From positions 372,001 through 436,000 of the forward strand of contig JAUIRK010000292.1 in the NCBI GenBank assembly GCA_030549495.1: a stretch of 64,000 nt of DNA. Direction: 5' to 3'. Numbering within the stretch: the stretch's first letter is position 1; each line of letters starts with the position of its first letter. This DNA comes from Nectonema munidae (lineage: Eukaryota; Nematomorpha; Nectonematoida; Nectonematidae). Under the pieces are notes generated by a model, which ran no database searches, was not told the origin of the DNA, and saw only the letters and a list, made by a program, of their open reading frames with translations. Positions 24,290 through 35,649 of this stretch are shown here, one piece after another. The position numbers and the translations under genes were made by a program.

Positions 24290-24880
24290 TATATTTTCAT
24301 TTTGAAAAACGATTGTGGGTTATAAATTTTGACGATGGATTTCGTAACTTTTAACCAATTTCTCTCTTGGCATTGTTTAAAGCGTAACAGCGATCCCATT
24401 ATAACACCAAACAGGCGTGTTCCCTGTCTGGTCTGAGTCAATCGGGACGTCACAGCACAAACAAGGGTTATAACGTCTATGGACCGGATCAAACTACTGG
24501 AATTATGTACCGAAGAAAATAGAACGGGTATTAACAGCTCTACCTTCAATAATTTTTTAAGCTTTTTTAAGCAAAAGTATTTTAGGTGTACAGAATTTAC
24601 ACAACTTTTGTGTTTCGCACTTATTGATCGATATCTTTCTTGAAAACGGAAATACATATTTATTATTGAAACATTTTTATATTTTTAAAATGGAAAAATT
24701 CTTTTAGTATTCATTGAAAATAAAGGAAAAAAGAATGAAGACAATTGAAATTCTGCTGATGTGTTTGACAAACGCTAATATAGCTGAATATTTTAGATGT
24801 ATAAATGCGAGGAGACAGAATTAATGAATTAACACTTGGATATTGATGAAGTAAATATCATTTTAGGATGTCCCAAAGTC
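24290..24880 (+). repeat. dispersed repeat, inverted relative to 38035-38590
   Basis: This stretch matches the reverse complement of 38035-38590 nearly throughout. Shared landmarks include the block coding for TFNQFLSWHCLKRNSDPIIT (plus frame here, minus frame there) and the 3' block with AGATGTATAAATGCGAGGA. It joins directly onto the repeat arm starting at 24885. Confidence 0.75.
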
Positions 24881-24884
24881 CTTC

Positions 24885-25905
24885 CGAGGTTTCAAAAACA
24901 TTTTAACGTCATCAATTTCCATCTCAAGCTCTGCTGCGATGACTTCTGTGGCAATAAAATGGCGCCCGGGGCAATTGCCCCCCACTGCCCTCCCCCTTGA
25001 TACGGCCTTAGCGCAAGTAAACCAAAAAAAAAATTTTTTAACAATATTTTTTCTGGTAATGAAAGGGTTAATTGATTGGGGTCAGAAACAACAAAGTTAA
25101 ATTGCCACTTAATCCATTTAAAACCAAGCAAGGCAGACAATTTAGTAATTCCTATTTAATTCCATTTAAAGTAGGAATTCGTCTGCGTTTCCTTTGGGAA
25201 CATTGTCGTAAATGGGTTAATAAAAAAAGATAAACATGAAACATGACATACATTCTCGAGTTTCTTATTCATAAAAATATCATCTTAGCCTATAAAGTAA
25301 TGTCAAAAACCTCATTCTGATGATAAGAATGCTAAAATTTTATAATTGTGAACCATTTTTGCTACCTCGATAAGGATTGAAATGTCTATGCGAAAAAATT
25401 AAAACAAAATTTTTATTTTCCAAAGAAAAAAACAAAATTAAACAAAATATAAGTAAAAACTTTAAAAATTTCTTATAAAAAATGTATTTATGCTAAAATA
25501 ATTTTACAATATTTTTTTCTTATTTTTCTTTTTGAAAATAACTTGCTCATTTTTAATTTTACGAAAACTATTCTATTTAATAAGTACACTAAAATCTGAA
25601 GATTAAATGCAAGTAGAGTTACAAAAAATTTAATATTTTCCAGAAAATAATAAAATAATACTTATAGATTCACCACTATTGTATATCCGTGGACTTTTTC
25701 TGATTATTTTTCATATTTAAAACTTAAAGTCGTGTGTTTTTGTCTAGATATACTGAATAAAAGTAATTATATAAACACAATAATTTAGAATTTCAAATAT
25801 CAATGGGGCTAGAAATTACACTAAAATACTTATATCTACTTTTTGAAAGAAAAATATAAAATTGGAAATTTTATATAATTTCCATTTTTTTAATTCAAAT
25901 CGTTT
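24885..25905 (-). repeat. inverted repeat, left arm (hAT-associated)
   Basis: Reverse complement of about 28960-30050, moderately diverged. It includes the last bases of a hAT coding region, a GC-rich spot (GGGGCAATTGCCCCCCACTG), a 112-bp TTAA MITE and a long AT-rich tail that ends near the CCATTTTTTTAATTC block. Confidence 0.7.
25109..25220 (-). mobile_element. TTAA-type MITE, 112 bp, uninterrupted
   Basis: Bounded by TTAA at 25109 and at 25217, with inward ends (CCATTTAAAACC / CCCATTTACGACAATG) that are imperfect inverted repeats. The TTAA target and CCCATTTA ends point to piggyBac-type mobilisation. Its internal site CCATTTAAAGTAGG (TTAA at 25166) is occupied by another MITE in the mirror copy at 29.6 kb. 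Confidence 0.65.
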
Positions 25906-26208
25906 TGGTAAAATTATATGTTAATTTGAAGTTGAGATTGTGGTCAAAAATGATCCTGATTAAAGGCTCAAAATATTTTTTTATTTTTTTTTATATATTT
26001 ATTGTTTCTTCTATATAGTTGACATAACTCAAAATTATTGGACCTTGAAGTAAAAGCCTATTAGGTAACTAAAATTTCATAATAATTTGACTGAAATTTT
26101 TAATTAAAATTAGGTTAAAATGCTAAAGAATTTCAAAAAATGGAATTTCCTTTTTAAATTGGATACCTATAGAAGGACTATGTAAAGAATTTCACGGAAC
26201 AAATGTTA

Positions 26209-26518
26209 TCTAATATATAATAAGTAGTCGGTCACATGGTCGTTTCCCGCGTCGCTCGAAACATAGGATCTTTGTTAGTGTGTATTTTTTATATGGTCTG
26301 ATGAGATAATGGTGTTATATGGTGTGGTGGTGAGTTATTTGTTTTTAATATAGTCGTAACTTTTCTGTGTATTTTTGCTCATTACACCATATAAAAATAC
26401 ACACAAAACATATAAATAATTTCAACCAATGAGAATGCTTCAAGCGACACTCACACATACAAACTCATCACCTCATATAAAAATAAATACAAAACATATA
26501 GGACAAATTTATAATTTC
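26209..26518. other. possible Helitron-like end and AT-rich DNA
   Basis: Starts with TCTAATATATAATAAG, a motif also seen at 48925 (TCTAATATATAATAAT). Downstream there are diverged inverted segments (TGTATTTTTTATATGG against CCATATAAAAATACAC). No protein. The element class is uncertain. Confidence 0.25.
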
Positions 26519-26620
26519 ATATCGTGCAAATTGCAAAAAATATAAGTAATAACTTTTGTAATATCGTATGAATGAGGTATATCAAATCTTACATCTAGCA
26601 AAATATGGACAGAAAATTCC
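26519..26620 (+). repeat. single unit of the 40-kb tandem repeat family
   Basis: It matches the unit at 40.03-40.45 kb (ATCGTGCAAATTGCAAA, GTAATAACTTTTGTAA, and GAATGAGGTATATCAAATCT). A GC-richer sequence follows immediately. Confidence 0.6.
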
Positions 26621-26667
26621 AAAAAAAGAATGGCGAGATTCTCGCCCTTGGTGCCTGTGTCTGAGTA

Positions 26668-27229
26668 ATACCAATGCCATAGAGATAGGGACTATCAGCA
26701 GCTCCACAGACGCCAGCCCCCTCAAGTCCTGTGCTCCCCATTGGCTGCACTAACTGACCGATAGCTTCAGTTACCGCCCCCTAGTTAACACCAGCAGGGT
26801 ATCCCTGCGCAGTCAATGGCAAGGAAGGGTATCCTTCCGCTGGCTAGCGACTATTTAAGGAGCAGCCACGCACAGGCACATCACTTTATTCTTTTTTTCT
26901 TCACTTTTATCACCCACCCAACCCACCCATGAGAAGATGCAAATCCAAAGATTCGCCGTCTCGAATTTTCCAGCATATGGCAAAGATCACAGCATCATGG
27001 AGCCTGAAGATCCTTCAGGAGGGACGATCCTTCCCGCCAAACAACAAGCAGAAGTTTCTCCTGCAAAGAACAAAGCACAAGGAAGATTCTTCCAGAGGAT
27101 GATATCAGCCGATGACTTGCTCTCGCCACTCCTCAAAATATACTATTCGTGCTTTGCTTGCGCCAGCAAGATTCTTGTTTATTCACATGTTTGCGACTTA
27201 TGTGTGATCTAATAATAAACCCATACTGC
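26668..27229 (+). mobile_element. candidate solo LTR
   Basis: About 560 bp of markedly higher GC than its surroundings, beginning TGTCTGAG and ending ACTGCA. It has a TATA-like box (TATTTAAGGAGC, about 26853) and a polyadenylation signal (AATAAA) close to the 3' end, as in LTR-retroelement LTRs. No internal coding region or second LTR was seen, and no clear target-site duplication. The A-run after it would also fit a retroposed transcript. Confidence 0.35.
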
Positions 27230-27259
27230 AAAAAAAAAATTGTACATTTTTTAAAAATC

Positions 27260-27840
27260 TACAAATAAATTTTGGTTCTTATAGTAGAGTGGTTTTATAA
27301 TTGTCTTGGAAATTGTTACAAATTAAAGGTGAAAATTTGTCAAAATGTAACAATATAAAAATCTACAAATTAAGTTAAGGTATTGTAAGTGAGTAATTTA
27401 TAATGAAAAAAAGAATATAATTTCATGAGGTTACTTATTGAGAAAAATTTATTAAAACACATATTTTGATCTTTTTATATTCTCTTTTTTTCCTCCTATG
27501 AACACATCACTAAGCGTATTCCAAAATGTTTTTTGTGGCATAGAAATTATGCAGTAAACAATAATAAAAATAATATATATCTTTAAAAATAAAAAAGCAA
27601 ATAAAATTTCGGCAACTATTTTTAATCGTATACATTATGAACTAACTTAAAATTTTGGCAAATAATCCTAAAGTCATAAGCAAAATAAAAACGAAGGTTA
27701 ATTTATAAAAAAAAGGGAAAACAAAAACTATTTTATAAAAACCTACAAATAAATTGACGTTGTGATAGTAGAGTGGTTTTATAATTGTCTGGGAAATTGT
27801 TACAAATTAAAGGTAAAAATTTGTCAAAATGTAACAAGCT
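27260..27840 (+). repeat. pair of about 90-bp direct repeats
   Basis: Copies at 27260-27346 and 27746-27838 share ATAGTAGAGTGGTTTTATAA and the following block through GTCAAAATGTAACAA, spaced about 485 bases apart. The intervening DNA is AT-rich with no gene. Confidence 0.6.
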
Positions 27841-28589
27841 ATAGTTTAAAATTGCCAAATATAAAAAATATGCATCCCTCATCTGCTAATTAATAGTAAT
27901 GAAGCCCATGGAATATAAAAACAGTAAAACGGTATTTCTCAAGTACTTATGATATAAGTAATGTATTCTGAAATCCCATAAATAATGTTTTAATTTGGTA
28001 TATCGCAAGATACATTTTGTTGAGAAATGGAAAAGTTATAAGCGTTTTAATATTTGACGAAAATTTAAGCTAGGAACACTACAAATAAACAAAGCGTACA
28101 GTTGCCCGATAAAATAAACCACACACGCGTGCTAAAGATGTGGTGAAGCGTATGCGAGATAAGAATTCACTGCGCTCACAAACGCGTAATGCAACATGTG
28201 TTCATCTTTCTTCGCATAGTTATGCTCTAAAATCAATCAATAATGTGATTTATTCCTCGCACACTGTCGGTATAAATATAACGAATGACTTTCCTTAAAA
28301 ATCAGAAAGGTAGTATCTAAACTAAATAAAAATTGTTTCGAAATAAAAGTTGACTACGCTAATCCAACAAAAATGTACATTCGATCGATATTTTTCAATT
28401 CAAAAATAATTTTAAATTTATTAGAAAAATATTATACTGACCTATACTACTGACCTATAAAAAGTAAAAATATATATTAATTTTCGATCGTTTTCTTTAA
28501 CTATAACATTTTAAAATGTAAAAAACCATATACTACCTTTGTGAATATAAAATATTGAAAAAATAGTATATAAACTCATCACGTTAATT
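27841..28589. other. AT-rich with one GC-richer island
   Basis: 28080-28270 is richer in CG-containing words (ACACGCGTGCT, AACGCGTAATG) than its surroundings. No open frame. Possibly an old element end. Confidence 0.3.
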
Positions 28590-28920
28590 ATTCGTATTTT
28601 TTTAAACTAGATAAAAGTTGACTGAACTGACATAAAAGCAGATTTTGGAAAAATAAAAAAATATTTATTTGTAAAACCTAGCCTATTTTACCAACAAAGA
28701 GTATAGCTTTCCAATGATACCATTTTCATTCAAAAATTTTCTCTAAATGTTCACATTATGCGCATCCCAAAATGTGGTCCCTTTTTTTTACTAAAATTCG
28801 GACTTAATTTTTCGAAGTAAAGTCCAGTTATTACATTTTTTTTAAACATTTGTAAAAATAAATGATTCTAGAGTATGTAGCAAACGATAAGCAAGTGATA
28901 ATAAATTTTTATATATATCA
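28590..28920 (+). repeat. dispersed repeat, inverted relative to 49250-49590
   Basis: Shares, in reverse complement, TAGATAAAAGTTGACT, the AAAGTATAGCTTTCCAATGATACC-type block (split here), AAAGTCCAGTTAT and the AAACGATAAGC block with 49.25-49.59 kb. Non-coding. Confidence 0.65.
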
Positions 28921-29596
28921 TGAAAAAGAAAAAAATTTCATTTTTTGAATTAAAAATTTTCAAAAAATCACAAATTTCAAATTTTATATTTTTCTTTCAA
29001 GAAGTAGATATAAGTGTTTTAGCGTCATTTCTAGCCCCATTGATATTTGAAATTCTAAATTATAGTGTTTATATAATTACTTTTATTCAGTAAATCTAGA
29101 CAAAAACACACGACTTCTAGTTTTACATATGAAAAATAATCAGAAAAAGTCCACGGATATTCAATAGTGGTGAGTCAGCAAGTATTGTTTAAATTTTTTT
29201 TCTAGAAAATATTAAATTTTTTGTAACTCTACTTGTCTTTAATCTTCAGATTTTAGTGTACTTATTTTAAAAAGCTGTACAATTAAATAGAATAGTTTTT
29301 GTAAAATCAAAAATGAGCAAGTTATTTTCAAAAAGAAAAATAGGAAAAAAATATTGTAAAATCATTTTAGCATAAACACATTTTTTACAAGAAATTTTTT
29401 ATTTTGTTTAATTTTGTTTTTTTTTTCTTTGGAATTCGCATAGACATTTCAATCAAAAATGGTTCAAAATTATAAAAATTTGGTATTCTTATCATCAGAA
29501 TTAGGTTTTTGACATAACTTTATAGACTAAGATGATAATTTTATGAATAAGAAACTTAAGAATGTATGCCAAGTTTCATGTTCATATCTTTTTTTA

Positions 29597-29844
29597 TTAA
29601 CCCATTTACGACCAATGTTCCCAAAGGGAACGCAGATGAATTCCTACTTTAACCCATTTACGACCAATGTTCCTATTTTGGAACATAAGTAATTTCATCT
29701 TCATCTGCTTTTTTCAATGACTTTGAATATAAATCGCCTGCGTTTTTTTAGATATCGTCTGCTTTGCTTGGTCTTAAATGGGTTAAATGGAATTAAATAG
29801 GAATTACTAAAGTTGTCTGCCTTGCTTGGTTTTAAATGGGTTAA
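29597..29844 (+). mobile_element. TTAA MITE interrupted by a second TTAA MITE
   Basis: The outer element runs from TTAA at 29597 to TTAA at 29841 and corresponds to the 112-bp element at 25109-25220. At its internal TTAA it carries a complete 138-bp MITE (29649-29786). In the left arm the same point reads CTACTTTAAATGG without insertion (in complement). This shows precise TTAA insertion with TTAA duplication. Confidence 0.75.
29649..29786 (+). mobile_element. nested 138-bp TTAA MITE
   Basis: Starts TTAACCCATTTACGACCAAT and ends GGTCTTAAATGGGTTAA. A second copy of the same length is at 47542-47679 in reverse orientation. No coding capacity; the ends fit piggyBac-type transposition. Confidence 0.75.
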
Positions 29845-30003
29845 GTGGCAATTTAACTTTGTTTCTGACCGCAATCAATTAACCCTTTCATTACCAGAAA
29901 AAAATGTTAAAAAATTTTTTTTTTGCTTTACTTGCGTGCAGTGCCCATATCAAGGGGGAGGGGAGGGGGGCAATTCCCCCGGGCGCTATTTCATTGCAAC
30001 TGA

Positions 30004-30355
30004 AGTTAACGCAGCAGAGCTTGAGATGGGAATTGAGAACATTCAAATGTTTTTGAAACCTCTGAAGGAAAAACTGACAAACGCTATGGAGTTACCTGTT
30101 TTCCTGTCCTCGCACTCAGGACTCTGTCCGAATCTACAAGTGGCTCTGAGGATCATGCTGACAATTGGAACTTCTATTGCATACTGTGAAAGGTCATTCA
30201 GCAAGTTAAAACTTATTAAGTCGTACCTAAGTAGCACTATGTGGCCAGCCCACCTCCAAAGTCTGTTTCTTATGAGCATTGAGAAAGAAGTTCTCGATTG
30301 TGTTGATTTTGACGAAGTTATCGATAATTTTGCTTCTGCTAAAACAAAAAAATGA
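30004..30355 (+). pseudogene. hAT transposase C-terminal dimerisation domain
   Basis: The frame reads SIAYCERSFSKLKLIKSYLS followed by STM, the hAT dimerisation signature (SxxxCERSFSxLKxIKxxLRSTM), then FLMSIEKEVLDCVDFDEVID and NFASAKTKK, and a normal stop at 30353-30355. Only this last part is present: the upstream transposase is replaced by non-coding arm sequence and MITEs, so it is an internally deleted or truncated element. A candidate terminus is near CCCTGGGGCGCCACG (about 30520). Confidence 0.65.
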
Positions 30356-30519
30356 ACATCTAATGGAGGCTGTCTTTGATTCAGTCAGTATATATCTGAA
30401 TTATGTGGCTTATAAAAATGTGAGCAATTTTTTTCTAAATCACTTTTTAAGCCAGCATGGGGTGGGGATGAGTGAGAAAAGGAAGAGCAAGCGGTGAGGG
30501 GCTCCATTCACAACCTTTG

Positions 30520-33460
30520 CCCTGGGGCGCCACGATCCCATGATACGCACCTGCTTGCGCGCATCTTTTACTGACACCTGATTCTCGGTCCAGGAATTTT
30601 AAACTAAACTTTAAAATTTTCTTTTATAATATTGATAGCACAACTTGTTTCTATCTTTTCGTTAAGTTATTATCCTAATATATAAGAATTTAACATCTTT
30701 TAGAACAGTCATCTTACTTCTGTAAGATTATTATTTCTATTCTTTCGTTTTATTATTTAATTTGATCAATTTCTCATTTTTTTTGAATAAAAATCGTATT
30801 GTGTAACAACCATGAAGAAACTAAAGGCTAAGATGTTAGTCCCCCCATATTTTACATAAAAAATAGTAACAACTAAAAAGTATGTGTTCGAACTCCATGA
30901 ATGCAAAAAAATAAAATAAGACAATTTTTTAAGTGAAATTTTTAATAGGTTGCTATTAAATCCGAAGTATAATCACGAAAACCAGTATTGAAATTTTTAA
31001 TACTGTAAATCAAAAAATTTCCAAGTAAGTTTTCACGATTTGCGTGTTAGAAGTTGGCATAATTCTTTTTCGACGAGCAAACATATGTTTTCTACATAAT
31101 TTTGTGAAAATTTCAGATTATATTCGCCACTTATATTTTTGCAAAAAAAATATAAAATAATATGGCGAAAATTTCATGATTTACATTATTTAGAAATGTT
31201 AGACATAATTTTTAAATATTTTTTAATAAACATATCTGATTTAATGCATAAAAGTATAAACTTCTTTTGATCGTTTTTACTCTTTCCAAATATTATTTGA
31301 ATTAAAAACATAAATAAAGAAGTTTTTCTGTTTACAAAATATTAGTTGATATCTGACAAATGAAGTTATATTTCTTTCATGTTTCTTTGGGAAGTCTTTA
31401 AATGAAATTTCATTCTTTCAGTTTGTTTTTTTCTTTGTCAAAAGATTTGATAATCCTTTATATAGTGTATAGCAAGAGTGGACAAACTTTTTACAAAAAT
31501 GGCCGCATTTGAAAATTCTAATTCCAAAGGGATGCATGGTATAGTAAAATGGGCAATACATGAAAAAGTGAACAATTTGTTTTTTTGTTAATATTTTTAA
31601 AAAATGAAACTTAAATTTTATTTTTGTATTTATTGATTCGAGTTCAACATTCAGTATGAGAAACAAATTATTTTTCTTCATCAAAATCTTGATTTTTATG
31701 GTTAATTTTTTTGGTTAATATTGTTAATTATAAAATTTCTTCAATATAATTACGAGATTGACGTTTATTATACATTTAAAACAAATATAAATCATAGGTA
31801 ACTTTATTCTTCAAAATTTAAACTACAAACTCAACTGAAAATAAAAACGAGAAGGAATAAAATAAGCCATTTTGGTGAAAATAGCTTGAACTCTATTATA
31901 AACTTTCCTGTCAATCAAAATTGTTTGCATCAATGATAGTAAATTAGCTGCCAAAGAGCTTAAATAGTTTTTTTCCCAACTATCTTCATAAAAACCTTTG
32001 GAGGAGCGTATGCGCCCCACTGCCCGTAATTTGTCAACCTTTGGTCTATAGTATACATTTGTTTAACATATTAGGACTTAAGTTAGGTTAGATCTTTAAA
32101 AGAAGAAAGGGAGAATTGTTTTTATAGTTGGTTACAAATATATTTCTAATAATCTCTTTAGCTTAAATTATAACTAAACGTTAGGGAAGACAAGTGTTTT
32201 AGCGATTTTGTTATCAATGTATATGATGTTAAGAGATTAAAACTTATATTCTTATAACTTGTACAACTCGAAGGAAAAGATAATGGTTTTCTGCGATAAT
32301 TCAAGTTAAAGATAATTGTAATAAAATTTCTTTTTGATTAACATCAGTAAATAGTATGAAAAAGTCTCAAGTTCTGAAATATATATTTTTCAACATTACA
32401 TTATAGTCATTGATAATAAAATTGCTATAACACTCATGCCGACCTCTTTATTACTTAACAACCATTCAAAAATAATTAAAAGACAAATAATCGAAAAAAC
32501 AAATGTGATTGCAATTTATTCACTACTCTAACACTCAAGACACTAAACATCCATTTTTAGTTAACTTATCCAAAAAAGCAAATACTTTTCACACACTTGG
32601 GCCAGTTTTTTGAGTAAAACGTTATGAGGTAATGTTGAATACTCTAACCCTAAGATACATTACTACAAAGGGATTATTAGATATCCAATTGGAGGCGTAT
32701 TATCAAAAAACGGGAAATTTTATACAGTTGTCTCCCCATTTACGTATATCAAAACCTAACTCAGGGACATACATTTATCACGTCCCTTACCTGGAGGGGG
32801 GTAAACTTATTCTAGATGCTCTGTATTAAAAAATAGAGGATGGTGGGGGGGGGGGGGGGTAAAAATCACTACAGAGGTGGATTTCTAAAACTTTAAACTT
32901 TTTGGGTGGAGGCGTCATTTTTGTATGATCCCATGGCAAATTTTTGTATGGAAAGTAGTTACAACTTTTACAACATCAAATAGCATACACAGAAAATGTA
33001 AGAAATTTAGTTAATAGTGAAAAAAATATGATTCGTTGTCTAATCGTACTGATGTTTGGGGATATATATATATATATATAATTATGGTTGTCGACATAAA
33101 CCACCTTCAAGAAGACCCCTTCATAATAAATATTATACGATTTTAGATTCGGTTTTATTTTACGTGCTAATAAGCTGAGTTTGATTGATTTGCCGATATA
33201 TTAAAAAAATGTTGATAAGTAAATAATATTGCATTTATTATTTTCTTTTTTAGAATAACGCTATGTTTAAAGCTAGTAAATTTAACTTTACTCCAAGAAA
33301 GTACCAGGTATTTTTTATTTCAGTCTTCATCTGCATCCTGTTAGATTTTTTGAAATAAAAGCTAGGAGAGTACAGTCGTTTTTGAGATAAGAAATAAATT
33401 AGGGAGAATATTTTTTAGTTATTTGTTTTCCTATACACATTTATCGGCCTATGTTTAAAG
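30520..33460. other. AT-rich intergenic DNA
   Basis: No gene recognised. At about 31473 the sequence AGAGTGGACAAACTTTTT resembles a hAT element end (partner not found). A G-run lies at 32844-32860 and a TA run near 33065. Frames at 31418-31684, 31823-32020 and 32632-32829 show no family match. Confidence 0.4.
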
Positions 33461-35644
33461 CAGGGGCGCACATCCTCGAAATTATTGGAGGGGGTGGGCG
33501 AAATTTTTTTGTTGCAATTTTCAAAATTAGACGAAATATTCAAGCAATCCTTTAAAATAGAGTGTATTCAGCGCATACCTAAAGTCCTACATTTATAAGA
33601 CTACTTTATATTTTTTTTTACAAATTTAGTGAATTTAAATACTATACTTCCAGCGAAAATATTTTAATTACATAACGCATATACACTAGTTTAAAAAACC
33701 CAAAATTGTTGGGGGGGGGGGGGGGGGGGTGGAATAGGCTTTTCATTTGAAAATGAAGTGGTCTACTAGGCACATTACAGGAATTGATGAAAGGATATTT
33801 GATTCAGAGAAAATAACGGAAAACAAATAACTGAAGGTTGGATAGTTTTATATGAGTGAATGTATTCTGAAGGCAAAGAGTCTACTAGACACCCTGCGAT
33901 GTTTATATGAAAAAATGTGATTGATTCAGGGGCAAGGGTATAAAATGAAGTTATAATTGTGCAAACAGAAATAAAACAATAAATTAAGATTGCATTATTT
34001 CATTTTTCTCAGCATCATTCAAAAATAGTTTAAAAGCTACAAAAATCTACAAAAAGTAAAAGAACTTTTAACATTTTCCAAAAAATTTTAACGGCATAAC
34101 TTAAGTTTTTTGAAAACTAATTTGACGTATCCCCTACAGCATACTCTATGGGTGGCATGGCAGGTTAGTTGAGATGATGGACTCAGCACGGAAGCCTCTG
34201 GATTCGATTCCTCATCGATACGAATTTGTTCAGTTTGACATAAGCGGTACATCAGTGACTTGTCAATGAAAATACACCCGCTGCACCTTACCTTTTACTC
34301 AAAACTTAAAAATTTGCTACATAATTAACATAAGAGAGAAAGGAAACAAAATAAACTAATAAAGCAATTTTCACTATTTTAAAATGGAACCGTCTGTTCT
34401 CAGAATAATTTCAAAATAATAGGAGGCATAAAGAATGAGAGTTTATTTGATATTTTCAAGTTTTTATAAGCAGCAAAAGCCAACGTTTAAGTAGCTAACC
34501 CTTATAGGTAGCTTATTTGGTAGCACTTGTGTTTTTTACATATTGTAAAGAATCATAGTATACAAAAGGGTAATTTAATCATTTTTTAAAAAATTAATTA
34601 AGTCTAAAAACACAAAATCATTAAAAAATTATTTAAACTAACATAAATCAAAGTATACGAGAAGAGAAAATAATTGCGTTTTTTTGAATATTTTTGTCTA
34701 CAAATAAAATTCTGACAGCTGTTATAAATAAATTAAGTACATTTTTAGCAACTGAAACATTTTGTTTCGATATATTTTTATTATAATAATCAACAAATTT
34801 TCTTAAAAAAACATTTAATTAATTATGTACAGTGTTACTTATAAAATTTAACAATCGAACATTATAAAAAATATCTCTGCTCAAATATTAAGCAAATAGA
34901 GTATTCTTGCTTTTAAACTGAATAGCTAGTCAAAATATTCATTCCCAAATAACCATTGAAAAAAATGTCTTGACTTGAAAAAATTAAAGTTTTCAAATGT
35001 TACAAAATGTAACAAACGTAGTGATAAAGATTAAGTGACGTTTGTTGAAAAAAAATTCTTAGCACGAGTCTAACAATATTCATTGATATTTATACTTTCT
35101 TTATCCTTTCATTGGAGAAATTTTCGAAAACCGATATCGCATAAGATGCATGGGGGCACCATGAGGTACATAGGAGAGTGAGCACGGCCCCTCATGCCTA
35201 GCTACGTCACTGGAGAGAATAGAGCTGAATGAGATAGGGGAGAAACCAGAGAAGAGGGCTTGAATGAAAGAAGAGAGCTTGAGTGTAGAAATTGAGTTTT
35301 AGCAGAGAAAAACAGAAGACAGAAAGAGAAACAAAAATACAACAAGGAGGAGACACTGTGATAAACATTGCTTACTTATTGTATGCATATTGAAGCAATG
35401 GATTATTATTATATAGCTCTCACGCATCGTCTGTAAAATATGTTCGATAGGAATTTCAGAGCAGCTTTGCATGATGTTTGATTGATTCGAAAGTCTACAC
35501 TCCTTCTTTTATTCTCTTATCTGACATTATCATATAATCGAATGATCATTACATTCTATAATGCGATCATCATACATGTTTTATAAACAAGCAGAAACTT
35601 TTACTTATAAAAGCCGCCCCTCGCCCCCCGGATGTACGCTCCTG
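33461..35644 (+). mobile_element. non-autonomous hAT element, copy 1 (about 2.2 kb)
   Basis: Starts CAGGGGCGCACATCC and ends GGATGTACGCTCCTG, imperfect inverted termini of hAT type. It aligns along its length with 60721-63712, which is longer through internal insertions. It contains a G-run, a tRNA-derived SINE (34150-34295), the remnant end of a nested MITE (TAGCTACGTCACTG near 35205) and AG-rich simple repeats. No transposase. A clear 8-bp duplication is not visible at this copy. Confidence 0.65.
34150..34295 (+). mobile_element. tRNA-derived SINE inside the hAT element
   Basis: The head GGTGGCATGGCAGGTTAGTT (A-box region) is followed by GGATTCGATTCCTC (B box) at the right spacing. The tail TTGTCAATGAAAATACACCC is shared with 3255-3385 and 61811-61965. 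Since it sits at the same place in both copies of the host element, it inserted before that element spread. Confidence 0.55.
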
Positions 35645-35649
35645 AGCAT

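Larger units (their letters stand above)
28960..30050 (+). repeat. inverted repeat, right arm (hAT-associated)
   Basis: Reverse complement of 24885-25905. The inner end is at about CACAAATTTCAAATTTTATA. The outer end is inside a hAT coding region (TTTTGAAACCTC). It differs from the left arm by carrying an extra MITE at 29649-29786. Confidence 0.7.

Noticed and set aside
32632-32829. 65-residue frame before a G-run
   Set aside because: No recognisable motif, neighbours or splice context.
34150-34225. Possible genuine tRNA gene
   Set aside because: The A/B-box-like words are present, but the sequence does not fold into a full cloverleaf with paired acceptor ends, and it recurs as a SINE.
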